In this document: positions 6,853 through 15,016 of the stretch, one piece after another | How positions within the stretch are numbered: position 1 is the first letter of the stretch | Layout: every line of letters starts with the position of its first letter | Origin: JAZDJP01 sp043803805 | GTDB lineage: Bacteria; Planctomycetota; JAZDJP01 | Assembly: GCA_043803805.1 (NCBI GenBank) | Contig: JAZDJP010000064.1 | Location: 1 to 36,407 of the forward strand | Direction of reading: 5' to 3' | Length of the DNA stretch: 36,407 nt | Program-made: the position numbers and the translations under genes | Notes under the pieces: generated by a model | Database searches by the model: none | What the model was told of the DNA's origin: nothing | Seen by the model: the letters and a program-made list of their open reading frames with translations, nothing else

Positions 6853-9747
6853 TCATTCCCCGATTTCCGCAACGCCCCGCCCCCCCGCCATCGCCCCAAC
6901 GCGCCGGGAATTCCCCGCCGCCATGCCGGACGGCGCCGTCCCGTAGACCGATTCCAAAATCTTCCGGGCCCGCGGTGACGCGTCTGCGAAAAGGGGCCGC
7001 TTCTCGACAAACCACCGCCGGAATTCCGCCGGGGCGAGCGGACGCCGGCGCCGCCGGACCCACATCTTGATTTCATCCCCCCGGTCCAGGAAGAACCGGT
7101 AGAGGTTCCGGCTGCCCAGAAGTCCGTCGAATTTCTCCCGGTAGGTGTCCCACGCCGCCACAAGGTCGAGGCGCAGAAGCACCGCCGGCGCCCCGCCCAC
7201 CTTGTTATAAGAGCGCTCCGTCCCCGCCACATCGAACAATAGCGCCCTCTGGTAGAACGGCACATGGCGGGGATTGACGGTGATGACGAAGTCCGTGGCC
7301 GATTCGAGATGATGCGCCGTGATCCAGGCGATCTTGAACAAATGCTTCACGACTTCCGCCCCGGCGGCCACCCCCGTCTCCGTGCTCACGAGACTCACGA
7401 TTTCACACGCCCGCCGCCCCTGCGACCGGAGGATTCCCAGCTCGTCACGATAGAGTTCGTCCGCCGGGAGGCCCATGGGCCCATCCATGACCAAGGTCAG
7501 GGCCGCGACCGGAATTCCCGACTTTTCCGCGAGGAATGTCGTCGTCGCCGGAATGGCGTCAAAAAGCGAGTACCAAAGCCCCGAATCCTCCGGCCCCGCG
7601 TAATGCCTCCCGCGGTAAACCTCGTAGGCCAGGACCCAGGCCTTGCGGCGGTCATTAATGGACGCGGCGATCCGGACGCGGTATTCACCGTCGGCGCCGA
7701 AGCGGTAGTCGGCGTCCGGTTCGTCCTCCTCCGTCCGGACCTCCAGCGCCCGCAGGATTTCGGTGAGGCGGGCCCGGGTGGCGGGAAGCGACTCCGACCG
7801 GGAAAAACGATCCGCGGTTGCCGGTTTCGGGAGCCGGTTGACCGCGGGCGCGGAAACCACGGAGGGAATCGGGGCCGCGGGCGCCGGGATCGCGCGCGGC
7901 ATATCCTCCGGGAGCCCCGGCGCCTCATCCTTCCGCAGCCAGCCCGCCATCCGTGCCATCGCCAGCCTCACCCGGGCCGCGCCCGCGAACACGACCGCCG
8001 CCGGGGAACCCGTCATCCTCTCCGGCCGCTGGTCGCATCCCGCGCAGGTCATCCCCGGCATCCGGCGCTCCTTCGCCATCAGGAGTTTTTTCAAACTGGA
8101 CGTCCGGATGTTTCCCATCGGTTCCCGCACCGCCTGGTCGTTGCAACAGATGGAGGATCCATCCGCGGCGATGAAGAAATTCGCGTTCCAGAGGCAGGGG
8201 AACCGGAACGCCCGCACCAAATCGGCAATCTCCCCGGTGTTGGCGAAGAACCGTTTCAGGACCAGATTCATCCGCACCGTGACGCCGCACACCGCCTTGC
8301 CGTTCCACGCTTCAAAGAGATCCTTGTACATGTCCGTCCCCGAAAAGCGGTTGCGGACAAGTCCCGATCGGTTGGATGTGGCCGGAAACAGCACCATTTC
8401 GATTTCCTTCATCCCCGCCGCTTTCGCCCGGGAGGCGAGGAATTCCACCGTGGCGGGAAAATCCCGGCGGATTTCCTCCCGTTCCGGCGGGGAGATGTGA
8501 AAATACAACCGGCGGATCTCCCCGCGCCCGACCATCCGCATCGCCTGCTCGATGCCCGGAACCACGCTGGCGAGCAACGCCGCCCCCCGCTCCGGCTCCC
8601 CGCGCATCATCGCGCCGTAGGTCTCCGGTCGGCAGGTGGGGAATGACACGATGAGGGTGAGACGATTCCGGGCGATTGACTCCAGGATGCCGGGATGGGT
8701 GAGGCGGGAGCCGTTGGTGACGACGGAGACCTCCGGGGCGGCGACGGGGGCGGTCCACTTCCGGAGCATGTCCCCGAAAAGGTCCATGCGGGTGGTGAAT
8801 TCGGGATGGAGTGTGGGCTCGCCGTCGCCGGCATTGGTGATGTAACGGATGGGAACGCCGGCCGAGGCGGCCTCCTCCACCCGGGCGATGAGTTTCTCGG
8901 TGACCTCGCGGGGCTGGAATTGTTTCGGACCGCGGTAGGACGGCTTGTTCACCGCGCACAGCCGGCAGCTGTAGTTGCACAGCCCGTGCGACAGGCTGTT
9001 GTTGATCGACAGGGGCCGACGGGTTTTTATCTCCGCGTTGTTTCCGGCAGCGACATCCCCGGAGAGCCGCCCAACCACCGGCAAACCCAGCCGCCGCATG
9101 AACAATCCCACGCCGCCCCACATGATCACGAACCAGGCGGGCGCGCCGCCGATCGGAGACTCGGGATACGACCACAATCCTCCCAGAACCCCGGCGTACT
9201 CGACCACCACGCCCAGAAGCGCCATGTACCCGACGCACAGCAAGTCTTCGCGCGCGTGAAAGAATGCCACGCTCACGGCCAGCACCGAAAGCCCCGCCGC
9301 AAGCCGCGCGCCGTCGCCCGGCGTCGCGCAGATGGCGATCCCGAACGCAACGGCAAGCATCGCCGGCAGAATCAAACCGCGTTTCGGCGCCGATGCGCCC
9401 ACCATGCGCCGCGTGTGCAATAAGTAAAAACCCCACAGGAGAAATTCCCAGTAAGGCAGGCCGGCAAAATCCGGCGAGGCGAACGCGAAAACCCCCTTCC
9501 GGACGGAAAGAATGTCCAGTATTGAGAAAAGAGCGCAACCACCGACATAGAGCACCGCCTCGGAACGCGTCATCCGACCGAAGGTCACCAGGAACCAGCC
9601 GGCAAGCGCAACCGCCTTGAAAAGATTCCCGGGAACCAGAAGCAGAATCGCCAACATCCCGGCAATCTGAACGCCGAGAAGCGCGCGCTCACCCGTGGCG
9701 TTTCCGAACGTGCCGATCTTGGGGGTCTTCGTTTGGCCTGTAGTCAT
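6853..9747 (-). CDS. Membrane domain / radical SAM / FeeM-like N-acyltransferase fusion
   Basis: A 964-residue three-part protein. Residues about 20-235 contain around seven membrane segments, ending with a conserved-looking W-S-Y-P-E-S-P-I-G-G-A-P-A-W-F element. Residues about 245-600 are a radical SAM domain: the cluster motif is Cys257-x3-Cys261-x2-Cys264 (LCNYSCRLCAVN), then GDGEPTLHPEF, VVTNGSRL, and a SPASM-like tail with ICCNDQAVREPMGNI and TCAGCDQRP that could hold an auxiliary cluster. Residues about 660-890 match the FeeM catalytic core (GNAT/LuxI fold) that makes N-acyl amino acids from acyl-ACP: ADELYRDELGILRSQGRR followed by ACEIVSL, then VNPRHVPFYQRALLF and GGAPAVLLRLDL. The start at 9747 has the strong site GAGGAGG 6 nt upstream; the frame is open to an ATG at 9822, but that would begin upstream of the -24/-12 promoter found here. 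The substrate is unknown; I infer radical modification and N-acylation of one amino-acid-like molecule at the membrane. Confidence 0.82.
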   Translation of the reverse strand: MTTGQTKTPKIGTFGNATGERALLGVQIAGMLAILLLVPGNLFKAVALAGWFLVTFGRMTRSEAVLYVGGCALFSILDILSVRKGVFAFASPDFAGLPYWEFLLWGFYLLHTRRMVGASAPKRGLILPAMLAVAFGIAICATPGDGARLAAGLSVLAVSVAFFHAREDLLCVGYMALLGVVVEYAGVLGGLWSYPESPIGGAPAWFVIMWGGVGLFMRRLGLPVVGRLSGDVAAGNNAEIKTRRPLSINNSLSHGLCNYSCRLCAVNKPSYRGPKQFQPREVTEKLIARVEEAASAGVPIRYITNAGDGEPTLHPEFTTRMDLFGDMLRKWTAPVAAPEVSVVTNGSRLTHPGILESIARNRLTLIVSFPTCRPETYGAMMRGEPERGAALLASVVPGIEQAMRMVGRGEIRRLYFHISPPEREEIRRDFPATVEFLASRAKAAGMKEIEMVLFPATSNRSGLVRNRFSGTDMYKDLFEAWNGKAVCGVTVRMNLVLKRFFANTGEIADLVRAFRFPCLWNANFFIAADGSSICCNDQAVREPMGNIRTSSLKKLLMAKERRMPGMTCAGCDQRPERMTGSPAAVVFAGAARVRLAMARMAGWLRKDEAPGLPEDMPRAIPAPAAPIPSVVSAPAVNRLPKPATADRFSRSESLPATRARLTEILRALEVRTEEDEPDADYRFGADGEYRVRIAASINDRRKAWVLAYEVYRGRHYAGPEDSGLWYSLFDAIPATTTFLAEKSGIPVAALTLVMDGPMGLPADELYRDELGILRSQGRRACEIVSLVSTETGVAAGAEVVKHLFKIAWITAHHLESATDFVITVNPRHVPFYQRALLFDVAGTERSYNKVGGAPAVLLRLDLVAAWDTYREKFDGLLGSRNLYRFFLDRGDEIKMWVRRRRRPLAPAEFRRWFVEKRPLFADASPRARKILESVYGTAPSGMAAGNSRRVGAMAGGRGVAEIGE

Positions 9748-9789
9748 GGAAACCTCCTCGTTATCGCAGTTCGTCATGACATTACTTTC

Positions 9790-9805
9790 AGCGAACCGCG
9801 TGCCG
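9790..9805 (-). promoter_or_regulatory. Sigma-54-type -24/-12 promoter of the radical SAM/FeeM operon
   Basis: On the minus strand the sequence is CGGCACGCGGTTCGCT. It has the invariant GG and GC at the exact sigma-54 spacing and GGCACG at -24; the -12 box is TCGC rather than TTGC. The -12 end is 42 nt before the start codon at 9747. The divergent gene encodes a sigma-54 activator. Confidence 0.6.
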
Positions 9806-9821
9806 TTTTTAGCATTGTCCA

Positions 9822-9846
9822 TAACTCATTGAAAAGATATGAGTTA
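9822..9846. promoter_or_regulatory. Perfect 8-bp inverted repeat, candidate activator or operator site
   Basis: TAACTCAT (9822-9829) and ATGAGTTA (9839-9846) form a perfect dyad with a 9-nt spacer. It lies between the -24/-12 element of the radical SAM operon and the -35 box of the activator gene, with no T-tract, so it looks like a protein-binding site rather than a terminator. The winged-helix protein encoded at 9925 is the obvious candidate ligand. Confidence 0.45.
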
Positions 9847-9862
9847 CAGATACCAATGGATC

Positions 9863-9890
9863 TTGACTATTGATTTTTAGTTGTAATAAT
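9863..9890 (+). promoter_or_regulatory. Sigma-70-type promoter of activator 1
   Basis: A -35 TTGACT (9863-9868), 16-nt spacer and -10 AATAAT (9885-9890). The -10 box ends 6 nt before the ATG of a three-codon mini-ORF. The -10 and downstream bases are nearly the same as those before activator 3 (19412-19432). Confidence 0.55.
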
Positions 9891-9896
9891 ACGCTT

Positions 9897-9908
9897 ATGT
9901 TGCGCTAA
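9897..9908 (+). other. Conserved mini-ORF ahead of activator 1
   Basis: ATG TTG CGC TAA. The block YATGTTGNGC (9896-9905) recurs ahead of the other two activators (15944-15953 and 19423-19432), always opening a very short frame Met-Leu-X and always 6 nt after a -10-like box. It may be a leaderless upstream ORF coupled to the activator or a conserved DNA site overlapping the transcription start. Confidence 0.4.
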
Positions 9909-9924
9909 TTGATGGGTGCTAAAC

Positions 9925-12189
9925 GTGTCGAAACAAACCTATCCCATCGTTGTCAAGGCATATCTCGACGGCCAAGGATTTCTGGAGGCGTTGCTCGGAT
10001 TCCCGGAGCCGCGTCCCAAAATCATCGCCGCGATGCTCGCGTTGAACAAAGCGAAGTCAAAAGAGTCCGACAGCAAAGAGGCCGGGCGCCTGGCCGGGGA
10101 GGCGTTGTCTGAAGCCGACGACCCAAACGTGACCCTCATCTTGTTTGATCTTTGGCTCCAGGTTTGCCAAATGCACAACCAACTGGCTGAAGTGAAAATT
10201 CTGCTCGATCGCGCGCGGGGACTGATTTCATCGGAGACACCACCGGAGTTTCATGCGGCCATACTGAAACGCGAAGGGTTCTTTGCCGCGTCCCTCGGCG
10301 ACAAGGCCGGCAGTGAACGATTCATGAATCAGGCGCTCGATTTCCTGCCTGCGTCCGCTCGGCAACGAAAACTCATTGTCTTTCACCGGGTTCACCTCCT
10401 GGCGCTCGATGGGCGCATCAGCGTCGCCGAAGCCGATCTCGACTGGCTTTCGACGCAGGATTTCTGGAAAAGCCGAGTGGCGCTGATGCGATGTGTCGGT
10501 TTCTCCGAAACCGGCCGTGTGAAGGAGGCGCTCGCCCAAATCCCGGATATCGAACACGACCCGGTTGTGACACAAACCTATAGGGACAACTACGAGTTCG
10601 CCCGCACCCTGATTGAATTCATGAGCAACGCCTCCCAATCGCCGTCCGCGCGGGGTACAACCCAGGAACGGCCGGTTTGGGCCCAATCCACACAGATGCT
10701 TCTCGAGCGAAAACCCGGCGAGTCCCTGCTCCTCGCCCGCCAGCATGCCGCCGCCGGTGAGGAAACCAATGGATTGGGATTTGACTCTTCCTGCCTCATC
10801 CGCGCGGAATTGGCTGGCGGCAACGGCGAGGCCGCCCGACGGCTCCTCGACCGCCGCCGGTCCGTCGGCAACACGCATTATCTGGACGATCTGTATTTTG
10901 CCCGCATCGAACTCCTGGCCGGGAACCGCGAGACCGCCGCCCGGCACTTCGCCGCGGCCGCCCGCGCCTGCGAGCAGTATCGCGCCGGGGGACGCCTCGA
11001 CTTCGAATTGCGTCTGGCCTGCGAGGTTTCCGCGGGCGATCTCGTGACGCTGGCCCGTTCGGCGGAACGGCTGTCCGCCAGGACTCCTCGACAGGAATCC
11101 CCGGCGAAAGTTTCAAATTCCGACGAGCCGCGCGGCATCGAGCGGCTCATCGGCCGAAGCCCGGCGATGACGGCGCTACGGGAGAGTATTTTGCGCTTCG
11201 CGCCTCTCGATGTGCCGGTGCTCATCTCCGGCGAGACCGGCACGGGCAAGGAACTCGTGGCGCAGGCCATCCACGAAACCGGGCCGCGCGCGGGGGCGCC
11301 GTATCTGGCCGTCAATTGCGGCGCCATCACCGAAAGTCTGCTCGAGACCGAAATCTTCGGCCACGAAAAAGGCGCCTTCACGGGCGCCTCGCAGGCGCAC
11401 CGGGGCATCTTCGAGGAGGCGGGCAAAGGCACGGTGCTTCTCGACGAGATCGGCGAGATTTCCCCGCGCCTGCAGGTGACGCTGTTGCGGGTCCTCGAGA
11501 CCGGGGAGATCCGCCCGGTGGGCTCGGCAACCACCCGCAGGATTCACTGCCGGATTCTCGCGGCCACGAACGCCGACCTCGAGCGCCTCACGGCCGAAGG
11601 CCGTTTCCGCAAGGATTTGCTTTACCGTCTCCGGAGACTCACCGTTCACATCGAACCCCTGCGCGCGCGGCGCGGGGACATCCTGGTGCTGGCCGACTTT
11701 TTCCTGAGCGCCGACCGGCGCGACGGCCGCCGTCCGGTGATGTCGCCCGAACTGCGAGCCGTGTTCGAACAGCGCGACTGGCCGGGCAACATCCGCGAAC
11801 TCAAAAACGAAATCGAACGCATGCGGCTCCTCAACTCCGACCGGCTGGACTACAGCCTCGCGGATTTCGAAAAAGAGGCCGCCCCCCACGCCGGGGACGC
11901 GAGTGCGCCGCCTGTGCGTCAGTCCGCTTCTTCACGCCCCGCCGACATCTCGGAGGAAAACCTGCTTCTTTCCGGGCGCACCCCTCTGCGGCGGGCCGAA
12001 AAAATCCGCCAGCTCTTCACGCGCCACGGCAAACTTACCCGCGCCGAGATCATCCGCCTCATGGCGATTTCCGGCAACACCGCCTCCTCCGACCTGAAAC
12101 GACTCTGTGACGAGGGGATTATCGAAAAGATCATGCCCACGGCCTCGCCGCGAACGCATTACTTCGCTCTGCGGAAGACCGGGAATTGA
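9925..12189 (+). CDS. Sigma-54-dependent activator 1 with helical sensor region and C-terminal winged HTH
   Basis: A protein of 754 residues. Residues 1 to about 395 are alpha-helical and solenoid-like (TPR-like spacing, no clear canonical TPR) and probably form a sensor or partner-binding region; there is no receiver, PAS or GAF domain. The central AAA+ domain has Walker A GETGTGKE (about 436-443), the sigma-54 contact loop GAFTGA (about 483-488), Walker B VLLDEIGE, sensor I AATNADL and the WPGNIREL segment. The C-terminus lacks the usual Fis-type HTH; instead about residues 690-750 (IRQLFTRHGKLTRAEIIRLM, then NTASSDLKRLCDEGIIEKI) look like a winged HTH. GTG at 9925 is chosen because homology with the paralogues begins there and GGGTG lies 6 nt upstream; GTG at 9916 is possible. 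It should switch on the divergent radical SAM/FeeM operon. Confidence 0.85.
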   Translation: MSKQTYPIVVKAYLDGQGFLEALLGFPEPRPKIIAAMLALNKAKSKESDSKEAGRLAGEALSEADDPNVTLILFDLWLQVCQMHNQLAEVKILLDRARGLISSETPPEFHAAILKREGFFAASLGDKAGSERFMNQALDFLPASARQRKLIVFHRVHLLALDGRISVAEADLDWLSTQDFWKSRVALMRCVGFSETGRVKEALAQIPDIEHDPVVTQTYRDNYEFARTLIEFMSNASQSPSARGTTQERPVWAQSTQMLLERKPGESLLLARQHAAAGEETNGLGFDSSCLIRAELAGGNGEAARRLLDRRRSVGNTHYLDDLYFARIELLAGNRETAARHFAAAARACEQYRAGGRLDFELRLACEVSAGDLVTLARSAERLSARTPRQESPAKVSNSDEPRGIERLIGRSPAMTALRESILRFAPLDVPVLISGETGTGKELVAQAIHETGPRAGAPYLAVNCGAITESLLETEIFGHEKGAFTGASQAHRGIFEEAGKGTVLLDEIGEISPRLQVTLLRVLETGEIRPVGSATTRRIHCRILAATNADLERLTAEGRFRKDLLYRLRRLTVHIEPLRARRGDILVLADFFLSADRRDGRRPVMSPELRAVFEQRDWPGNIRELKNEIERMRLLNSDRLDYSLADFEKEAAPHAGDASAPPVRQSASSRPADISEENLLLSGRTPLRRAEKIRQLFTRHGKLTRAEIIRLMAISGNTASSDLKRLCDEGIIEKIMPTASPRTHYFALRKTGN
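12144..12183 (+). repeat. 40-nt sequence identical at the 3' ends of activators 1 and 2 (copy 1)
   Basis: These 40 bases, coding for SPRTHYFALRKTG, are identical to 18289-18328 even at synonymous positions, although the rest of the two genes is clearly diverged. The similarity continues past the stop codon (TTGAYACCA then GAAAT). Confidence 0.8.
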
Positions 12190-12238
12190 TACCATTTGAA
12201 ATCCAAGTCGGCGTTAAAACCAGAAGACCCATCCAGCG

Positions 12239-13330
12239 CTATTTCCCCGTGATGAAGACGGCCAGGCGGTTGCCGTTGCGGATGCCATCCGGTCTGCAAG
12301 CCGACGTCTCCTTCGCGAATCCCAGATCAGGCCGTACCCGCCGCGTGACGGGGCGTCCTTCCCGGATCATCCCTTCACGCACGAGCCATTCATAGCAGTC
12401 CTCGATCATGACCGCCAGCGACCGCGACGTGTAGCCGAGGTCCGTCCATGCTTTCCGTTTCTCGTAGTCGCTGATGTCCGGGAAATCCTTCACCAAGTCC
12501 ACGAGGTCCGGCGTGAGCACCGGCTTTTTTCGAGTGAGCCACCCCCCGAACGCCAGTATGTGGGATGCCGGCTTCAACACCCATTGCGGAATCGCTACCG
12601 GCTTTCCCACTCGGAGGCACGCGCAGATTTCCCTGAACGCCTCGTACCATGTTGTGTAGGGGCCGCTCAAAACATAGTACTCGCCGCGGCGCCCCCGCTC
12701 GAACGCCTGGATGTGGCCGCGCGCCACGTCCGCCGCGTGGCAGAAGTTGATCCGTCCCGGAAAGCATGGCCGTAGCCGGCCATTCTGTAGGACGGAGAAA
12801 ATCTGTGAATAGCTGTTGTAATCGTAGGCTCCGAACACAATGATCGGACGCAAGATCACGGCATCCAGTCCCCTTCGGATCCCCCGTTCCACCTCCAGTT
12901 CGGCCTGCCGCTTGGTCCGGATGTAGCCGTTGCCGATTCGGGTGACTCGCGCCTCATCGAGATGCTGGTAGGGCAACACCGCTCCCGTCGAGGTGAAAAT
13001 GAACCGAATTCCCGGTTTCCGGAGCGTCACCTCGATGAGGTGCCGAGTCGCCAGCACATTGTCCCGCCACTGCGCGCCCGCCTCGGCCGCCCCGTGGGAG
13101 AGATTCGCCGCCACATGAAAAATGGCGTCCGCGTCCAACCGGAGCGCCCGCGTCACAGACGCCGGGTCGTGCAGATCCACCTCCTGGAATTCCACCGGGC
13201 ACCCGGCCAGACGGGACAAATCCGAACTCCTTCGGTGCAGGGCGATGACGCGCCAGCCATCCTTCAGAAGTTCATCCACCAGATTCCGTCCCACACACCC
13301 TGTCGCTCCGGTCACATAGGCCGTTTTCAT
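12239..13330 (-). CDS. Extended SDR, NAD(P)-dependent epimerase/reductase
   Basis: A 363-residue protein with the Rossmann motif TGATGCVGRNLV (about 7-18), the catalytic serine region FTSTGAVLPY and the Tyr-x3-Lys pair in GYIRTKRQAE. The layout resembles dihydroflavonol 4-reductase or HpnA-like and sterol-dehydrogenase-like SDRs, which reduce ketones or oxidise alcohols with NAD(P)(H). The exact substrate is not deducible. It is the last gene of the four-gene operon running from 15771; its start lies inside the end of the PP-loop gene (59-nt overlap) with AGAGGA just upstream, so translation should be coupled. The C-terminal 35 residues are basic and do not look like SDR core. It converges on activator 1 with a 49-nt gap in which I see no terminator. 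Confidence 0.8.
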   Translation of the reverse strand: MKTAYVTGATGCVGRNLVDELLKDGWRVIALHRRSSDLSRLAGCPVEFQEVDLHDPASVTRALRLDADAIFHVAANLSHGAAEAGAQWRDNVLATRHLIEVTLRKPGIRFIFTSTGAVLPYQHLDEARVTRIGNGYIRTKRQAELEVERGIRRGLDAVILRPIIVFGAYDYNSYSQIFSVLQNGRLRPCFPGRINFCHAADVARGHIQAFERGRRGEYYVLSGPYTTWYEAFREICACLRVGKPVAIPQWVLKPASHILAFGGWLTRKKPVLTPDLVDLVKDFPDISDYEKRKAWTDLGYTSRSLAVMIEDCYEWLVREGMIREGRPVTRRVRPDLGFAKETSACRPDGIRNGNRLAVFITGK

Positions 13331-14333
13331 GATGTCCTCTCCGGATTACGTCGTTTACGTCCAGCCCCAGTGTCGCAAGCCCCTGCTTCATATCCCGGTT
13401 CAGGAACCCCCGGCGCACCGCGAATTCCAGCAGTTCAAATACGTACAGCCACGTTTTCCGGTCCGTCTTCCCCTCCCGCACGAGTTGGGCGAATTCCGGC
13501 TCGAAACTGCTGTACCCCAGATTCAAGACATCCGCCACGGCCATCGCCACAACGAGCTGATGGTTGCTGACAAGAGGGCTGTCGTTCCCCGGCAGTACGA
13601 GTTCTCGTTCCCGCACCACTCTCCGGATATCCTGTTCGTCGGTCCGCCAGACCACAAGCGGCAGAATCATTCGCGGTGCGGGACCCATCGTCTGTTCGAA
13701 ATCGTCCGTCCCCAGGATCCTTTGCGCCTGGACCCAGGACAATCCACCGATGAGAAGTCCGATGCCTAAATCCGCCGCGATTTCACGACCGATTTTGAAA
13801 ATGAGTTCCCCGTCAGCCCGGTCCACCACCCCGTACGCCCCCCGGCCATTCAGGTTCAGGAAGGCCTCGCGCAATGTCCGCACGAATTCGTCCACGAAGC
13901 GGTTGACCACCAGTAGATCCACGTTCAGTTTCCGGGTCGTATGTTCGGCGTTTTTCAGCGCCACCGGGCTCATCTGGCCGTTGTTGACGATTAGACACAG
14001 GATTCGGAGATCCGGATATTCTCGCCGCATCCGATCCAAGATGTAGGCGCTGTCCTTGCCACCGCTTAAAAGCAGAATGGCGTCATACCGGGCGCCGCGA
14101 ATATGCGCGCGGATGGTTTGATCGAATCGCGTTTTCATCCTTGCGGAGACCTCGGCAGGAGCCTGCGTCCGCGACTCATCCTGCCGCCGGCATTCCTCGC
14201 ACAATCCGTCGACCAGCGGGCCGTGGCGCTCGGAAAGAATGCACCGGCGGCATCGTTTGGAAATTCTCACTATGTGCCGCGCGACGGGCCACAGGTATTG
14301 CGCGGAAAACTCAAAAATCCGGCTTGTGTTCAT
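13272..14333 (-). CDS. PP-loop ATP-dependent amidotransferase (N-acetyl-sugar-amidotransferase-like)
   Basis: A 353-residue protein. The N-terminal zinc-ribbon-like pair is Cys28-x2-Cys31 and Cys45-x2-Cys48 (RRCILSERHGPLVDGLCEEC). It is followed by the ATP-pyrophosphatase PP-loop SGGKDS (90-95) and a long asparagine-synthase-like domain. This matches WbpG/PseA-type proteins that activate a carboxyl or keto group with ATP and install an amidine or amide using ammonia from a glutamine amidotransferase. No HisH/HisF-like partners lie nearby, so another nitrogen or sulfur donor may be used here; a thiolation enzyme is the main alternative. The gene starts inside the stop of the FeeM-like gene (ATGA overlap). 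Confidence 0.75.
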   Translation of the reverse strand: MNTSRIFEFSAQYLWPVARHIVRISKRCRRCILSERHGPLVDGLCEECRRQDESRTQAPAEVSARMKTRFDQTIRAHIRGARYDAILLLSGGKDSAYILDRMRREYPDLRILCLIVNNGQMSPVALKNAEHTTRKLNVDLLVVNRFVDEFVRTLREAFLNLNGRGAYGVVDRADGELIFKIGREIAADLGIGLLIGGLSWVQAQRILGTDDFEQTMGPAPRMILPLVVWRTDEQDIRRVVRERELVLPGNDSPLVSNHQLVVAMAVADVLNLGYSSFEPEFAQLVREGKTDRKTWLYVFELLEFAVRRGFLNRDMKQGLATLGLDVNDVIRRGHHENGLCDRSDRVCGTESGG

Positions 14334-15016
14334 GCGTCCCCCCGGCACCACGCGGGAAGCGTCTCCTCGTCGCACCGCATGAAAACCGCAGGGGCGTTTG
14401 AAAGCCCGGCCGTGCCCTCCGAACGCGCCACGGTACGCATATTCAGGAGCCGCTGGTATATCCGCTCGTGACGCGGATTGAACGTGAAGAGGCACGTCTC
14501 CACCCCCTTGAGCAGGCACAACCGGAGTGTTTCCCGGATGAGCCCCATGGCGATGTTGCGCTCCTCCCGGCAATCCTTCCGGGTGGCAATCCGCCAGGAG
14601 GCCGCCAGTCGCCGCCCCGTCGCCCGGATACGCTCGCAATCCCTCCCAAAATCCTCATCCACGGGAAGTCCATTCGGGCCATCCAACGTGAGAGAGTTCG
14701 TTCCGACGATGCGGTCGTTGCGTTCCGCGATAAGCACGGTCGTCTCCGGAATGCCGTCGTGGCGCGGGTAGTGAATAAGCCGCCCGTCTGATTGAGGGGC
14801 GCAGTAGCCTCGCTCGACGTAAGCGTCATGCGTGATCCGGTAGACCTCGTCCAACTCGTCATCGTTTTCGATGGGTCGCACCACCACATCGGGGGATTCG
14901 GAGAGAGACACGCCCCGCCCCACATCGGCGCTCACCGCCCGAAGTGCTTGCGAGACGTTTGAAGAAACCCGCCGCGTCGTCGTCCCAACGGTCGTGCTCC
15001 CGCATTCGGTATTCAT
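14330..15016 (-). CDS. FeeM-like N-acyl amino acid synthase (GNAT/LuxI fold)
   Basis: A 228-residue stand-alone acyltransferase. The core begins at about residue 45 (VVVRPIENDDELDEVYRITH, then DAYVERGYC), continues with TTVLIAERNDRIVGTNSLTL, then GPNGLPVDEDFGRDCERIRA, and the acyl-acceptor half with FTFNPRHERIYQRLL and GLSNAPAVFMRCD. These elements follow the FeeM pattern (GLP-x-DE, then NPRH-x-x-x-Y, then NAPAV), also seen in exosortase-associated acyltransferases. FeeM-type enzymes transfer an acyl chain from acyl-ACP to the amino group of an amino acid. The start at 15016 is fixed by a one-base overlap (TGATG) with the upstream methyltransferase stop; the upstream open frame is antisense-free but belongs to the methyltransferase. 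It is paralogous to the C-terminal part of the fusion protein at 6853-9747. Confidence 0.8.
   Translation of the reverse strand: MNTECGSTTVGTTTRRVSSNVSQALRAVSADVGRGVSLSESPDVVVRPIENDDELDEVYRITHDAYVERGYCAPQSDGRLIHYPRHDGIPETTVLIAERNDRIVGTNSLTLDGPNGLPVDEDFGRDCERIRATGRRLAASWRIATRKDCREERNIAMGLIRETLRLCLLKGVETCLFTFNPRHERIYQRLLNMRTVARSEGTAGLSNAPAVFMRCDEETLPAWCRGDA

Noticed and set aside
5401..6978. 525-codon + strand frame
   Set aside because: Antisense of the B12-binding radical SAM gene, whose cluster motif and domains are clear.
7264..8646. 460-codon + strand frame
   Set aside because: Antisense of the radical SAM/FeeM fusion; composition typical of a high-GC shadow frame.
14330..15016. Exosortase/PEP-CTERM system suggested by the FeeM-like acyltransferase and sigma-54 regulators
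   Set aside because: No exosortase-like membrane protein, no PEP-CTERM tail and no PrsK/PrsR pair is visible; the membrane domain at 6853-9747 lacks exosortase catalytic residues as far as I can see.
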